In this document: piece by piece, positions 46,545 through 55,089 of the stretch | Layout of the letters: every line of letters starts with the position of its first letter | How positions within the stretch are numbered: the stretch's first letter is position 1 | Assembly: GCA_001599355.1 (NCBI GenBank) | Contig: BCGQ01000007.1 | Span: forward strand, 128,620 to 192,619 | Length of the DNA stretch: 64,000 bases | Source: Nakazawaea peltata | Lineage: Eukaryota; Ascomycota; Pichiomycetes; Alaninales; Pachysolenaceae | Direction: 5' to 3' | Translations under genes and position numbers: made by a program | Notes under the pieces: generated by a model | What the model was told of the DNA's origin: nothing | Databases searched by the model: none | What the model saw: the letters and a program-made list of their open reading frames with translations, nothing else

Positions 46545-49397
46545 ATGTCAGAAATAAGTTACACCCTCGTCAACGACCTCTCGTCGTTGGCGTCCAAACC
46601 ATCAATCCAAGAGTTCAGATCCCTCCTCGAAAAAGGTAAAGATGAAGAGAAAGTAGAGGCCATGAGACGGATCTTGATCACCATGTTGAACGGAGACGCC
46701 ATGCCTGATTTATTGATGCACATCATCCGTTACGTCATGCCTTCCAAGAACAAGGAGTTGAAGAAGTTGTTGTACTTCTACTGGGAGATCTGCCCTAAGT
46801 TGGACCTGAATGGCAAGTTGAAGCAGGAGATGATCCTCGTTTGTAACGCGATCCAACGTGATTTACAGCATCCAAACGAATATATCCGTGGTAACACGTT
46901 GAGATTCCTTTCTAAATTGAAGGAGCCCGAGTTATTGGAACCGTTGGTGCCAAGTGCCCGTGTTTGCCTTGAGCATCGTCACGCTTATGTTCGTAAGAAT
47001 GCGCTGTTTGCCGTGTTTTCGATCCACCAAGTTTCCGACCATTTGTTGCCGGATGCTGCTGATTTGCTTGTGGATTTCCTTGCTATTGAGACAGACTCGG
47101 CTTGTAAACGTAATGCTTTCATTTGCCTTGGCTCATTGGACCGTGAGAGTGCTTTGCGTTACTTACAGGACAATTTGCAACTGGAATCCTCACCTTTGTT
47201 ACAGTTGCTGTTCATCGAGTTTATTCGTAAAGATGCCGTTAAGAATTCCGATTTGAGATCGCAGTATTTGGGTATCATTTCTGATTTGCTCGAGGCCACT
47301 AGTAATACTGTTGTATATGAGCTGGCTACTACGTTGACTATTTTGTCGCATTCTCAGACTGCCGTGTCACTGCTGGCTACTAAGTTTATTGAGTTGGCCA
47401 TTAAAGAGCCTGATAACAATGTGAAATTGATTGCTTTGGAGAGGGTTCTTGAGTTACATACGAATTTCGGGTCCATTTCCGAGGAAGTCGCTTTGGATAT
47501 CTTGAGAATCTTGACTACTCCTGACATTGAGGTCCGTACTAAGGTTGTTGATATCGCTTTACAATTGGTCAACTCTCGTAACGTTGAAGATGTAGTTAAG
47601 TTATTGAAGAAGGAGTTACAACGTGCTTCTAGATCCAAGGATGATAAGGCTGTAGAGTACCGTCAATTGTTGATTGGAGCTATTCATTCTTGTGCTATTA
47701 GATTTGCCGAGGTGGCTTCAGATGTGGTGGAATTGTTGTTGGGATTCATTCCGGAATTGAATTCTACACTGGCCTTTGATGTTATTCATTTCGTTAAGGA
47801 AGTAGTTGAGAAGTTCCCTGAATTGAGAACTGTCATTGTCCGTAATTTGTTACAACTGTTGGTTCAAGTCAAGAGTGGTAAAGTTTACCGTGGATCTTTA
47901 TGGATTTTGGGTGAGTATGCCATTACTGAGAGTGATATTCTTGCCGTTTGGAATCATATTCGTAGTGCAATCGGGGAGATTCCAATCGTTGCTAGTGAGA
48001 AGAAGTTGATGCAAGGTACTTCGGAAGATGTAGAGTTGGAGAATGGAACTTCCGGTGGTCATAAACCTGTGGTTTTACCCGATGGAACTTATGCTACTGA
48101 GAATGCTCTTACCGTTGAGATTTCCGATAAAGAGAAGGAGAAAATCAAGCTGAATAGACCTCCAATTAGAGCTTTATTGTTGGAGGGAGACTTTTATCTT
48201 GGTGCCGTGTTGGCCACTACATTGGTGAAGTTGATTTTGAGATTGAAGTCATGTCTTGGAGCCGATAAAGTTTCTACTTTGAACGCTTTAAGAGCCGAGG
48301 CAATGTTGATGATGGTTTCTATTGTCAGAGTGGGTGAGAGTTCATTTGCTAAGCAGAAGATTGACGAAGATTCTCGTGAGAGATTGATGAGTTGTATCAA
48401 ATTACTTGCCGAGGATGATGAAAAGCTGCTTGCCGGTGTAGAAATCGCCTTTTTGGAGTCGACTAAGGACTCTTTCAAGAGACAATTGGCCATTGAGGAT
48501 TCCAAGAAAGCCAAGAGTGATGCTGCTTTGTTGAAACTGAATGCTGAGAAGGTTGATGATTCGATTCTGTTCCGTCAATTCTCCACCGAGACAGTAAAAG
48601 ACACGCTGGATGAAGAGACCGATGAAACAATCGCCGGTAATAACACCAAGAAACAAGACTTGTCGTCTCGTTTGAACCATATTGTCCAATTGACTGGGTT
48701 CTCCGACCCAGTGTATGCTGAGCTGTTCGTTCAAGTCCATCAATTCGATGTTGTGTTGGATGTCTTGATCGTCAATCAGACTACCGAGACATTGCGTAAT
48801 TTGTCGGTGGAATTCTCTACTTTGGGAGATTTGAAGATCGTTGACAAGCCACTGCCATCGAATATCGGACCTCACGGATTCCACAAGGTATCTTGTACTG
48901 TGAAGGTGACCTCTCTGGACACCGGAGTGATCTTTGGTAACATCATTTACGACGGACAACATTCGGACGAGAGTACCATTGTCATCTTGAGTGATATCCA
49001 CGTGGATATCATGGATTATATCAAGCCAGCCACCTGTAAAGAGCTGCAATTCCGTAAGATGTGGAATGAGTTTGAATGGGAGAACAAGATCAGTGTCAAG
49101 TCGACGTTGCCAACGTTGAAAGACTACTTGGATTCTCTTTTGAAGGGTACAAATATGAACTGTTTGACACCTGGAGCTGTCATTGGAGAGGAATGTAACT
49201 TTTTGAGTGCTAATTTGTACTCCAAGTCCAGTTTCGGAGAGGATCTGTTGCTGAATTTGTGTATTGAGAAGTCGGCTGATGGACCGATCATTGGACATGT
49301 AAGGATTAGATCTAAGGGACAGGGACTTCTGTTATCGTTGGGAGATAGAGTTGCAGCAGTTCTGAAGAAGAGTAATAAGGGGATTAGTGCAGTTTGA
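46545..49397 (+). CDS. SEC26: Coatomer beta subunit (COPI)
   Basis: Encodes 950 residues (S. cerevisiae 973). Beta-COP is a large adaptin-like subunit of the COPI coat. N-terminal helical repeats include VEAMRRILITMLNGDAMPDLLM, RYVMPSKNKELKKLLYFYWEICPK, EMILVCNAIQRDLQHPNEYIRG, ACLEHRHAYVRKNA and CKRNAFICLG, and the C-terminal appendage is present (CTVKVTSLDTGVIFGNI). CTG codons at residues 260, 276 and 277 read Ala in the blocks YE-A-ATT and TAVS-A-A-ATKF, as in other beta-COPs. Zeta-COP (RET3) is 35 kb away. The start ATG at 46545 gives MSEISYTL. Confidence 0.95.
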   Translation: MSEISYTLVNDLSSLASKPSIQEFRSLLEKGKDEEKVEAMRRILITMLNGDAMPDLLMHIIRYVMPSKNKELKKLLYFYWEICPKLDLNGKLKQEMILVCNAIQRDLQHPNEYIRGNTLRFLSKLKEPELLEPLVPSARVCLEHRHAYVRKNALFAVFSIHQVSDHLLPDAADLLVDFLAIETDSACKRNAFICLGSLDRESALRYLQDNLQLESSPLLQLLFIEFIRKDAVKNSDLRSQYLGIISDLLEATSNTVVYELATTLTILSHSQTAVSLLATKFIELAIKEPDNNVKLIALERVLELHTNFGSISEEVALDILRILTTPDIEVRTKVVDIALQLVNSRNVEDVVKLLKKELQRASRSKDDKAVEYRQLLIGAIHSCAIRFAEVASDVVELLLGFIPELNSTLAFDVIHFVKEVVEKFPELRTVIVRNLLQLLVQVKSGKVYRGSLWILGEYAITESDILAVWNHIRSAIGEIPIVASEKKLMQGTSEDVELENGTSGGHKPVVLPDGTYATENALTVEISDKEKEKIKLNRPPIRALLLEGDFYLGAVLATTLVKLILRLKSCLGADKVSTLNALRAEAMLMMVSIVRVGESSFAKQKIDEDSRERLMSCIKLLAEDDEKLLAGVEIAFLESTKDSFKRQLAIEDSKKAKSDAALLKLNAEKVDDSILFRQFSTETVKDTLDEETDETIAGNNTKKQDLSSRLNHIVQLTGFSDPVYAELFVQVHQFDVVLDVLIVNQTTETLRNLSVEFSTLGDLKIVDKPLPSNIGPHGFHKVSCTVKVTSLDTGVIFGNIIYDGQHSDESTIVILSDIHVDIMDYIKPATCKELQFRKMWNEFEWENKISVKSTLPTLKDYLDSLLKGTNMNCLTPGAVIGEECNFLSANLYSKSSFGEDLLLNLCIEKSADGPIIGHVRIRSKGQGLLLSLGDRVAAVLKKSNKGISAV

Positions 49398-49854
49398 ACG
49401 GGGATTAGCTGTAAGTTGGTCAGGGATTAGCCGTGGCCAGGGATCAGCAGTAAGTTAGTCAGGGATTAGCACCAAGTTGGCACCAGGGATTAATACTACG
49501 TTTGCCAGAGATCAGCACTACAGGCAGTAGTAGCCTGTGCTAACACACTAACCTCAATGCTCCTTACGTCTCATTATATAAAACTATCAATTGAATCATC
49601 TACAATAAATAAGAAACTATATACATTGAAAGTAGGATAAGGTGGGATAGCTAGATAAGGTGGGATAGCTGGTGATAAGGTGGGACACCGGTAGATAAAG
49701 TGGGACAGTTGGCGATAACGTGGGTCACCGCAGATAAGGTGGGGTGGTGATGAAGTGGTGATGAAGTGGTGGTGAAACGGGGTGAAATGGGGTGAAATGG
49801 TGGAGTGGCGGTGAAGTGATGGCAAAGTGATGGCAAAGTGACGGTGCGTTATGG
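49398..49854. repeat. Minisatellite-filled space between convergent SEC26 and MRPL7
   Basis: About 49398-49530 has CAGGGATTAGC units spaced by AAGTTGGT. About 49636-49760 has degenerate GATAAGGTGGGATAGCTG units, and 49755-49850 has GGTGAAATG/AAGTGATGG units. All are G-rich on the plus strand. Confidence 0.75.
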
Positions 49855-50769
49855 TTACACCAAATTCTTAGGTACCCTCTCTCCTCCACTAAACGGTAAA
49901 TTATACCCACTCAAACAAATCCTAGCCTCCAGATCAACTTGAGCTGTAGTATGTAAAGTAATTCTCAACCCAAAATTCTTAGGCCACAAATCCAAGTTAC
50001 CCTCCAACTCAGGGAACAACTTAAGATGCTCAGGATCCAACCCAAATGCAATATTACCTTGACGATCTCCAGATCTGTTGGAGATTCCTTGGAATTCACG
50101 GATTCTCGGCAAGACCAACTCGGTCAAAGTAGTCAAGAATTGGTGCATATCACGGCCCTTTAATTCAACCTTGGCTCCCATGGCCATTCCGAGACGGACC
50201 CCCCAGACTGGGACGTTGGTCTTCGAGTAGATAAGGCTTGGTTTGACCCCGGTGATCTGTTGCAATTGCAATTGCAGCAGGATCAGAAGTCCAGAGTCTT
50301 TGTTGGCATCTTTGACGTACGAAGAGATGGTGATCCGGTCCAATTTTGGGATATTGGTGTGATTACGGGCCTTGATTTTAGGTGTTGGTACTCTGGCTCC
50401 TACTGGTTTTCTGTCTGGACGGTTGATGTGGAATGGAGATGAGAAGTCCCATTTTCTTCTTGGGTTTCCTTCAACGTCTGGTTGTTCATGGACGTAATTG
50501 ATGAGTAAAAGGTCGGATTCGAGGGTGTTGACGTAATGTTCGGCAACACGGTCTTGATGGGTCGTAGTTGGACGGAATTTTGGACTGCGAATATCCAATG
50601 GAGACATCTGAAGTTCAGGGTATTTTGGTGAAAGCTTTCTCTTGTCGATTTTGACTCTGTGATGGACTGGCTTCTTCATAGCACAAGCCAGTTTGAAGGA
50701 GGTTTGGGAAGTCGAGAAGGCACGGGCATTTGCCACAGTGCTCAGAATGACTCTATTGGTTGAAATCAT
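49855..50769 (-). CDS. MRPL7: Mitochondrial ribosomal protein uL5m
   Basis: Encodes 304 residues. uL5m binds 5S-free central-protuberance rRNA in yeast mitoribosomes. An N-terminal presequence (MISTNRVILSTVANARAFSTS) precedes the L5 fold: KLDRITISSYVKD, ITGVKPSLIYSKTNVPVWGVRLGM (split: ITGVKPSLIYSK, VWGVRLGM), AKVELKGRDMHQFLTTL, RIREFQGIS and GNIAFGLDPEHLKLFPE. These match the L5 family and yeast Mrpl7. An RRPE-like box is 84-95 nt upstream. Confidence 0.9.
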   Translation of the reverse strand: MISTNRVILSTVANARAFSTSQTSFKLACAMKKPVHHRVKIDKRKLSPKYPELQMSPLDIRSPKFRPTTTHQDRVAEHYVNTLESDLLLINYVHEQPDVEGNPRRKWDFSSPFHINRPDRKPVGARVPTPKIKARNHTNIPKLDRITISSYVKDANKDSGLLILLQLQLQQITGVKPSLIYSKTNVPVWGVRLGMAMGAKVELKGRDMHQFLTTLTELVLPRIREFQGISNRSGDRQGNIAFGLDPEHLKLFPELEGNLDLWPKNFGLRITLHTTAQVDLEARICLSGYNLPFSGGERVPKNLV

Positions 50770-50852
50770 GGTGAATACCTTGTTTGTTATTGACTTGTCA
50801 CTGACTTGTCACCGTGGAGCTATTGATAAATTCGGATTTGGGCGAGATTTGG

Positions 50853-50864
50853 TGAAAAATTTTT
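50853..50864. promoter_or_regulatory. RRPE-like box upstream of MRPL7
   Basis: TGAAAAATTTTT, 84 nt before the MRPL7 start. Confidence 0.5.
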
Positions 50865-50905
50865 AAGGATATCCTAATGGGGCAATATAGGGGCTGCGAG
50901 TCACT

Positions 50906-50914
50906 GTGCACGAC
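50906..50914. promoter_or_regulatory. GTGCACGAC promoter nonamer
   Basis: An exact copy in the MRPL7 / TLC divergent promoter, 137 nt from the MRPL7 start. Confidence 0.45.
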
Positions 50915-51283
50915 ACAAATTTCCACATGCGGTTTTTTTGTACTGTCGTTACCGCGCGGTGTTTACCCCAACTGCGTCACCTCGTTCGGAAAACGGGTCT
51001 AAAATTCGTTCTCGTTGGCCGTTAATCAAATTTGATTTATCATTGGAATTGAAATTGGTTGAAATCATTTGAGAGATAATTGGGATCATATTTTGAATTC
51101 CACTGAAATTCATTGCCTGACTTACTGCTAACTCGCTGACTCGCTGACTCGCTGACTCGTTTACTCGTTACTCGCTGCCCGCTACCCACTGTCGCTGATC
51201 TGAAACTCAGTCACTACTATTCTTATACACTTTGACTAGACTCTCATAGACTCCCATAGACTCCCATAGACCCACTGTTCACC

Positions 51284-52168
51284 ATGAAAAGTTACCTCAC
51301 CCAGAAAGTCGTTGAAACAGGCAATTGGCTCGTGACACCCAGATACAACGACCCTCTCGCCAACTTGAGAATCCCCTTCGTCGAAGAATATCTCGTGCCC
51401 CACCTCGATAAATTCGGCAACTTGAAGACTCATATCCATGAGATCATCGCTGTCATTCTCTTCTATCATGCTGTTTATGTGCTGCTGGTGTACCTGTTAC
51501 CTGTCATTGCTCCAAAGAGACAGGTGTCTACTCAATTGACCCGTGAATTCGGTATCCATGTCGTCTCCACCGTCCAATCTCTCATCATCATCCTGTTGTT
51601 AGTACCAGCTTTACGTTATTCTGAAGACCCATACGAACGTATCTTTGGATACTTCCCTTACGGTGGGATGTTACTGCTGTTCGCCGTCCTGTATTTCATT
51701 TGGGACCTGATCATCTCCTTGTTATACTCTGGTTTTGGATTTTTCATCCATGGCTTGGTTTCCTCTATAGTTTTCACTATTGGAGCTTACCCTTACATCG
51801 TTTACTATGCTCCGATCTTCTTGATGTTCGAGTTGTCGAATCCGTTCTTGAATATGCGTTGGTTCGGCATCAAATTCCCAGGTTGCTTCGGTGAAACTTT
51901 CCAATTGGTTAACAATATCATTCTTATCAATTTGTTCTTCACTGCTAGATTATGTTGGGGATGGTATCAGGTATTTTACTTGGCTTACGACTTCTATACG
52001 GTCAGAAATGATCCAAGATTCGGATTATGGTTCTCACTTATCATCTTGTCATGTAATTTGGTCTTGGATTGTTTGAATATTTATTGGTTCTACCGTATGA
52101 TTCTTGTTGCAATTAGGATACTTAAGCAGATGTTTGTTAAGGGAGATAAGGAGAAGAAGAGGAAGTAG
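51284..52168 (+). CDS. TLC-domain membrane protein (YPR114W/TMEM56-like)
   Basis: Encodes 294 residues with six to seven hydrophobic segments between about 50 and 275. It belongs to the TRAM-LAG1-CLN8 superfamily, which includes ceramide synthases and lipid-handling proteins of the ER. The core reads HEIIAVILFYHAVYVL near the start, RYSEDPYERIFGYFPYGG, FIWDLIISLLYSGFGFFIHG (with the conserved D and a His), then PIFLMFELSNPFLNMRWFG, the marker for the YPR114W/TDA4 branch. The ceramide-synthase Lag1 motif with paired His-Asp residues is not seen, so synthase activity is unlikely. The C-terminus is basic (KGDKEKKRK), consistent with an ER retrieval tail. Confidence 0.78.
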   Translation: MKSYLTQKVVETGNWLVTPRYNDPLANLRIPFVEEYLVPHLDKFGNLKTHIHEIIAVILFYHAVYVLLVYLLPVIAPKRQVSTQLTREFGIHVVSTVQSLIIILLLVPALRYSEDPYERIFGYFPYGGMLLLFAVLYFIWDLIISLLYSGFGFFIHGLVSSIVFTIGAYPYIVYYAPIFLMFELSNPFLNMRWFGIKFPGCFGETFQLVNNIILINLFFTARLCWGWYQVFYLAYDFYTVRNDPRFGLWFSLIILSCNLVLDCLNIYWFYRMILVAIRILKQMFVKGDKEKKRK

Positions 52169-52590
52169 GGATGGTATAGATGATGAGGTATGGTGTAGAC
52201 AATAAGCCGGAGAGATCAATAAGTCTGAGAGAGATAGATAGACGGTCCAATGTTTGTTGGAGTTACTGGTGATGGGGGTTACCCTCGGAGTACTTATTTT
52301 TCAGTTCTCCGGTCCGGTGTCTCCAATTCTCCGGTCCCTCTGTACCCTCGAAATTCTCGCTCATCCAATTCTCCGACCCCCTGTACCCTCGAAATACTCA
52401 ATCCTCCCTCCATCCTTTAAAGACTAATAAATTTAATTCCCTAATTAAGTAATTCCACCCATCCCACCTTCCTAATTAAGTAATTTCTTCCAAAAATTTC
52501 TCCCTCAAATATTTTGTTCCTTCTCTTCACCTTTTCTTCCCTCTTCAGGTCACTTCCTCAATCCCATTACACCCCCTATACCACTCCACC
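52169..52590. other. Intergenic upstream of GLE1
   Basis: Pyrimidine-rich plus strand with a degenerate repeat around TTCTCCGGTCCC and TACCCTCGAAAT (about 52310-52400). No gene seen. Confidence 0.45.
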
Positions 52591-54249
52591 ATGAGATTCG
52601 TCCCTCACAGAGACATCTCCTTCCAATATTCATTGGATAAAATCGACGACGGCTACGATTCCGCCTACGATTCCACCTCTTCAAGTGAAGATCTCGACGA
52701 TGAAGACATTTTACACGCTCTTGATGACCAATCTCTAGGCTTAACAAAGCTCCCAAATACCAGAGAATCATTGCATAATGTGCTAGAACGTCTCAATATC
52801 CAAGATAGATACGAGATAGTGACGGAATTGGCCGGGAAAGACCCAATCTCTCCCTTCACTTCAACCGCGGCATCGACAACGTCAAAATTCATCAAGCTGA
52901 TCGATGGATTGTCTCGTAGACAGATCGAAGAGTACCAAAAGAAACTGGAAAACCTGAAGTTACAACAACAGATGACCATGGAGAACTTGAAAGGAGCCTC
53001 AGAACGTGAAGAATCCTTGGTTTTAGGTAGAATGCTGTCTGATTTCGATCTGTTAGAAGCCAATGCTGAGAAATTGGTGGCTCAAATAAAAGCCGAGAAG
53101 GCCAGGAAAGCTCTGGAATTGAGACTGAAGCAAGAACAAGAGGCAAGAGAGAAGCTGGAAGAAGAGGCCAGACGTAAACTGGAGGAAGAAGCAAAGAAGA
53201 AACTGGCAGAGGAAGCCAAACGTAAACTGGAAGAAGAAGCTAAAAAGAAACTGGAAGAAGAAGCCAGACAAAAACTGGAAAAGCTGCGTAAAGAAGCCCA
53301 GGCTAAAGCTGAGAAAGAGGCCAAAGAGAAACTGGACCAGGAACTGTTACTGAAACAAAAAGCAGAACTGCAGTATTTGCATAATGATTTATTAATTCAA
53401 AAAGAGTTCCTCAAATATAAGCAAGATATTGCCGACATTAAGAAGAATGTCGTGGAACCTTTACTTCTGCAGAAGGAGTTGAAACAGCCTACCAATAAGG
53501 TAAGACGTCAAATCAACCCGAAATTCGGTCAATTGACCAGCTCTAAAGCCAAACTTTTCGAGATCAGTAACGAAATTCTCAATTTCCTCAACCAAGCCAA
53601 ACAATTCCATGAATTGAGTTATAAATATCTTTTAAATTTCGTGGCAAAGGAGCTTATTAAGCAGGCAGAGGTCGAGATCATCGTATCTCCCGACCATTCG
53701 GTCGCCTTAGCCGGGTTGCTGTCCAATTTACTCCAGCTGATCCCAGATTTGGAATATTATCTTCGAGCTCGGTTCTTCAAAAAATGTCCATATTTGCTCG
53801 GATTTAACTGTGATATAGACACCGAAGAGGGTCGGTATCGTATGGGATGGCGTAAATCCAACGGGAAATGGGAAGAAGAGAGCAAATATAACGAGAGAGT
53901 CGGTGGAATCCTGACGTTATATTGTGTGATGTGTCGGATCAATGTAGATGCCAATGTTAATAGCTGTGTGACTATGTCCAACTCCTGGTTATTTGTCTCA
54001 CGTATGCTCAACCTCGATACGACCAAACTTCAAGATATCCACTTCATTCTTATGGCCAATTGGTGGGAAGCTTGTTGTCAAGAATTTTTACAAACTTATA
54101 GAGAACAAGGGCGTAAATTGGTGATGTTATTAGCCAATGGATGGCTTCAAGAGACTAGAAAATTCAGTGGGTACGTTAGACTTAGGTTATTAGTTGAAGA
54201 TTGGCTCAATTCCGGTAAGATTCCATCGTTCAAACCACTTGATATGTAA
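52591..54249 (+). CDS. GLE1: mRNA export factor Gle1
   Basis: Encodes 552 residues (S. cerevisiae 538). Gle1 with inositol hexakisphosphate activates the Dbp5 helicase on the cytoplasmic face of the nuclear pore. The N-terminus is acidic. Residues about 165-270 form a charged helix, with six octad repeats K-A-E-E-E-A-K-K (CTG codons at residues 189, 197, 205, 213, 221 and 229 read Ala). The C-terminal HEAT-like Gle1 domain (about 300-545) contains ARFFKKCPYLLGF, RYRMGWRK, GGILTLYCVM and WWEACCQEFLQTYREQG. Six repeats with CTG as Ala make a charged single alpha helix; read as Leu they would fake a Leu repeat. Confidence 0.88.
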   Translation: MRFVPHRDISFQYSLDKIDDGYDSAYDSTSSSEDLDDEDILHALDDQSLGLTKLPNTRESLHNVLERLNIQDRYEIVTELAGKDPISPFTSTAASTTSKFIKLIDGLSRRQIEEYQKKLENLKLQQQMTMENLKGASEREESLVLGRMLSDFDLLEANAEKLVAQIKAEKARKALELRLKQEQEAREKLEEEARRKLEEEAKKKLAEEAKRKLEEEAKKKLEEEARQKLEKLRKEAQAKAEKEAKEKLDQELLLKQKAELQYLHNDLLIQKEFLKYKQDIADIKKNVVEPLLLQKELKQPTNKVRRQINPKFGQLTSSKAKLFEISNEILNFLNQAKQFHELSYKYLLNFVAKELIKQAEVEIIVSPDHSVALAGLLSNLLQLIPDLEYYLRARFFKKCPYLLGFNCDIDTEEGRYRMGWRKSNGKWEEESKYNERVGGILTLYCVMCRINVDANVNSCVTMSNSWLFVSRMLNLDTTKLQDIHFILMANWWEACCQEFLQTYREQGRKLVMLLANGWLQETRKFSGYVRLRLLVEDWLNSGKIPSFKPLDM

Positions 54250-55089
54250 ATTAGATGAATAGATTTAAATTAGGTCGTGTATGAAATATCAAATCAGAGT
54301 AGCGAAATTTGCCCTTTGCAGATCCTTGGATTTGCCCTTTGTTGGGTACTATGTGTGACAGGTGTAGAGTGACGCGATAGGGCAGGAGAGTGAGTGGACA
54401 AGGGCAGGAGAGCGAGTAGACAAGGCATTTAGAAGCAGGACGGGACACAGAACAGAGGATACACCATAGAAGAACTAGCCTTTGTTAGTCAAGTTCTGCG
54501 GGACAAGTTAGGCTAGTCCAGACTTGCCTAGATAACACCAGGCTAAACACTACCAGGCTAAGTACTACTACGCCACAGAATACCCTACTTCCTACAGATA
54601 TAAACGCGTAGATCACCCTACAGAAACACGAAAATATCACTCTAACAATTCATTCAAAGATCATCCTTACACTATCACCATGATCACCGTCTCAATCCCT
54701 CTTCCTTTTGCTTGGCTGGCCCTTGCTTGTCCCCCCTCCGTCCCTCTCCTGGCCTTTCTCTCCCTACCTGCCCTGCCCCCTCTCCCTATTATGCCCCTCA
54801 ATAAGATCTCCAAGATTTCCAGATCGCCTAGCACATTCACACTTTATGCCCTCGTTTCCACAATATTCATGCCCTAATCTCTGCCCAAATCTCTGCTTTC
54901 CCTTCCCTTCACTTAGTCGTGCACAATATTCCATGCGCCTTTCATGCGTTTCTGCCCATCTTCCTCACATTTTCCTCACATTTTCCTCGCTTGCCCCTTC
55001 GTCTGCCCCTAATCCCTCCCTCCGCGCTCTCATTCATCTATTTAACACCTCTCACCCTACTTCATCTCACTCTTCAAGCACTCGCCGTC
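54250..55089. other. Intergenic GLE1 to MNN4-like gene
   Basis: 840 bp. GTCGTGCAC (the inverted nonamer) lies at 54916-54924. Open frames at 54680-55106 are pyrimidine-rich low-complexity DNA. Short degenerate GGGCAGGAGAG (about 54380-54415) and ACTACCAGGCTAA (about 54535-54565) repeats occur. Confidence 0.45.
54916..54924. promoter_or_regulatory. GTGCACGAC nonamer (inverted) upstream of MNN4-like gene
   Basis: GTCGTGCAC on the plus strand, about 166 nt before the start codon at 55090. Confidence 0.45.

Larger units (their letters stand above)
50770..51283. promoter_or_regulatory. Divergent promoter MRPL7 / TLC gene with short repeats
   Basis: RRPE-like TGAAAAATTTTT at 50853-50864, GTGCACGAC at 50906-50914, an eight-nt array GACTCGCT (about 51120-51184) and a ten-nt array ACTCCCATAG (about 51236-51272) directly before the TLC start. 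Confidence 0.6.

Noticed and set aside
53148-53288. Leucine-zipper-like repeat in Gle1
   Set aside because: The Leu residues appear only when CTG is read by the standard code; spacing is eight, not seven, and the code evidence makes them Ala.
54680-54900. Open frames upstream of the MNN4-like gene
   Set aside because: Pyrimidine-rich low-complexity translation (Pro/Leu/Ser) without any motif.
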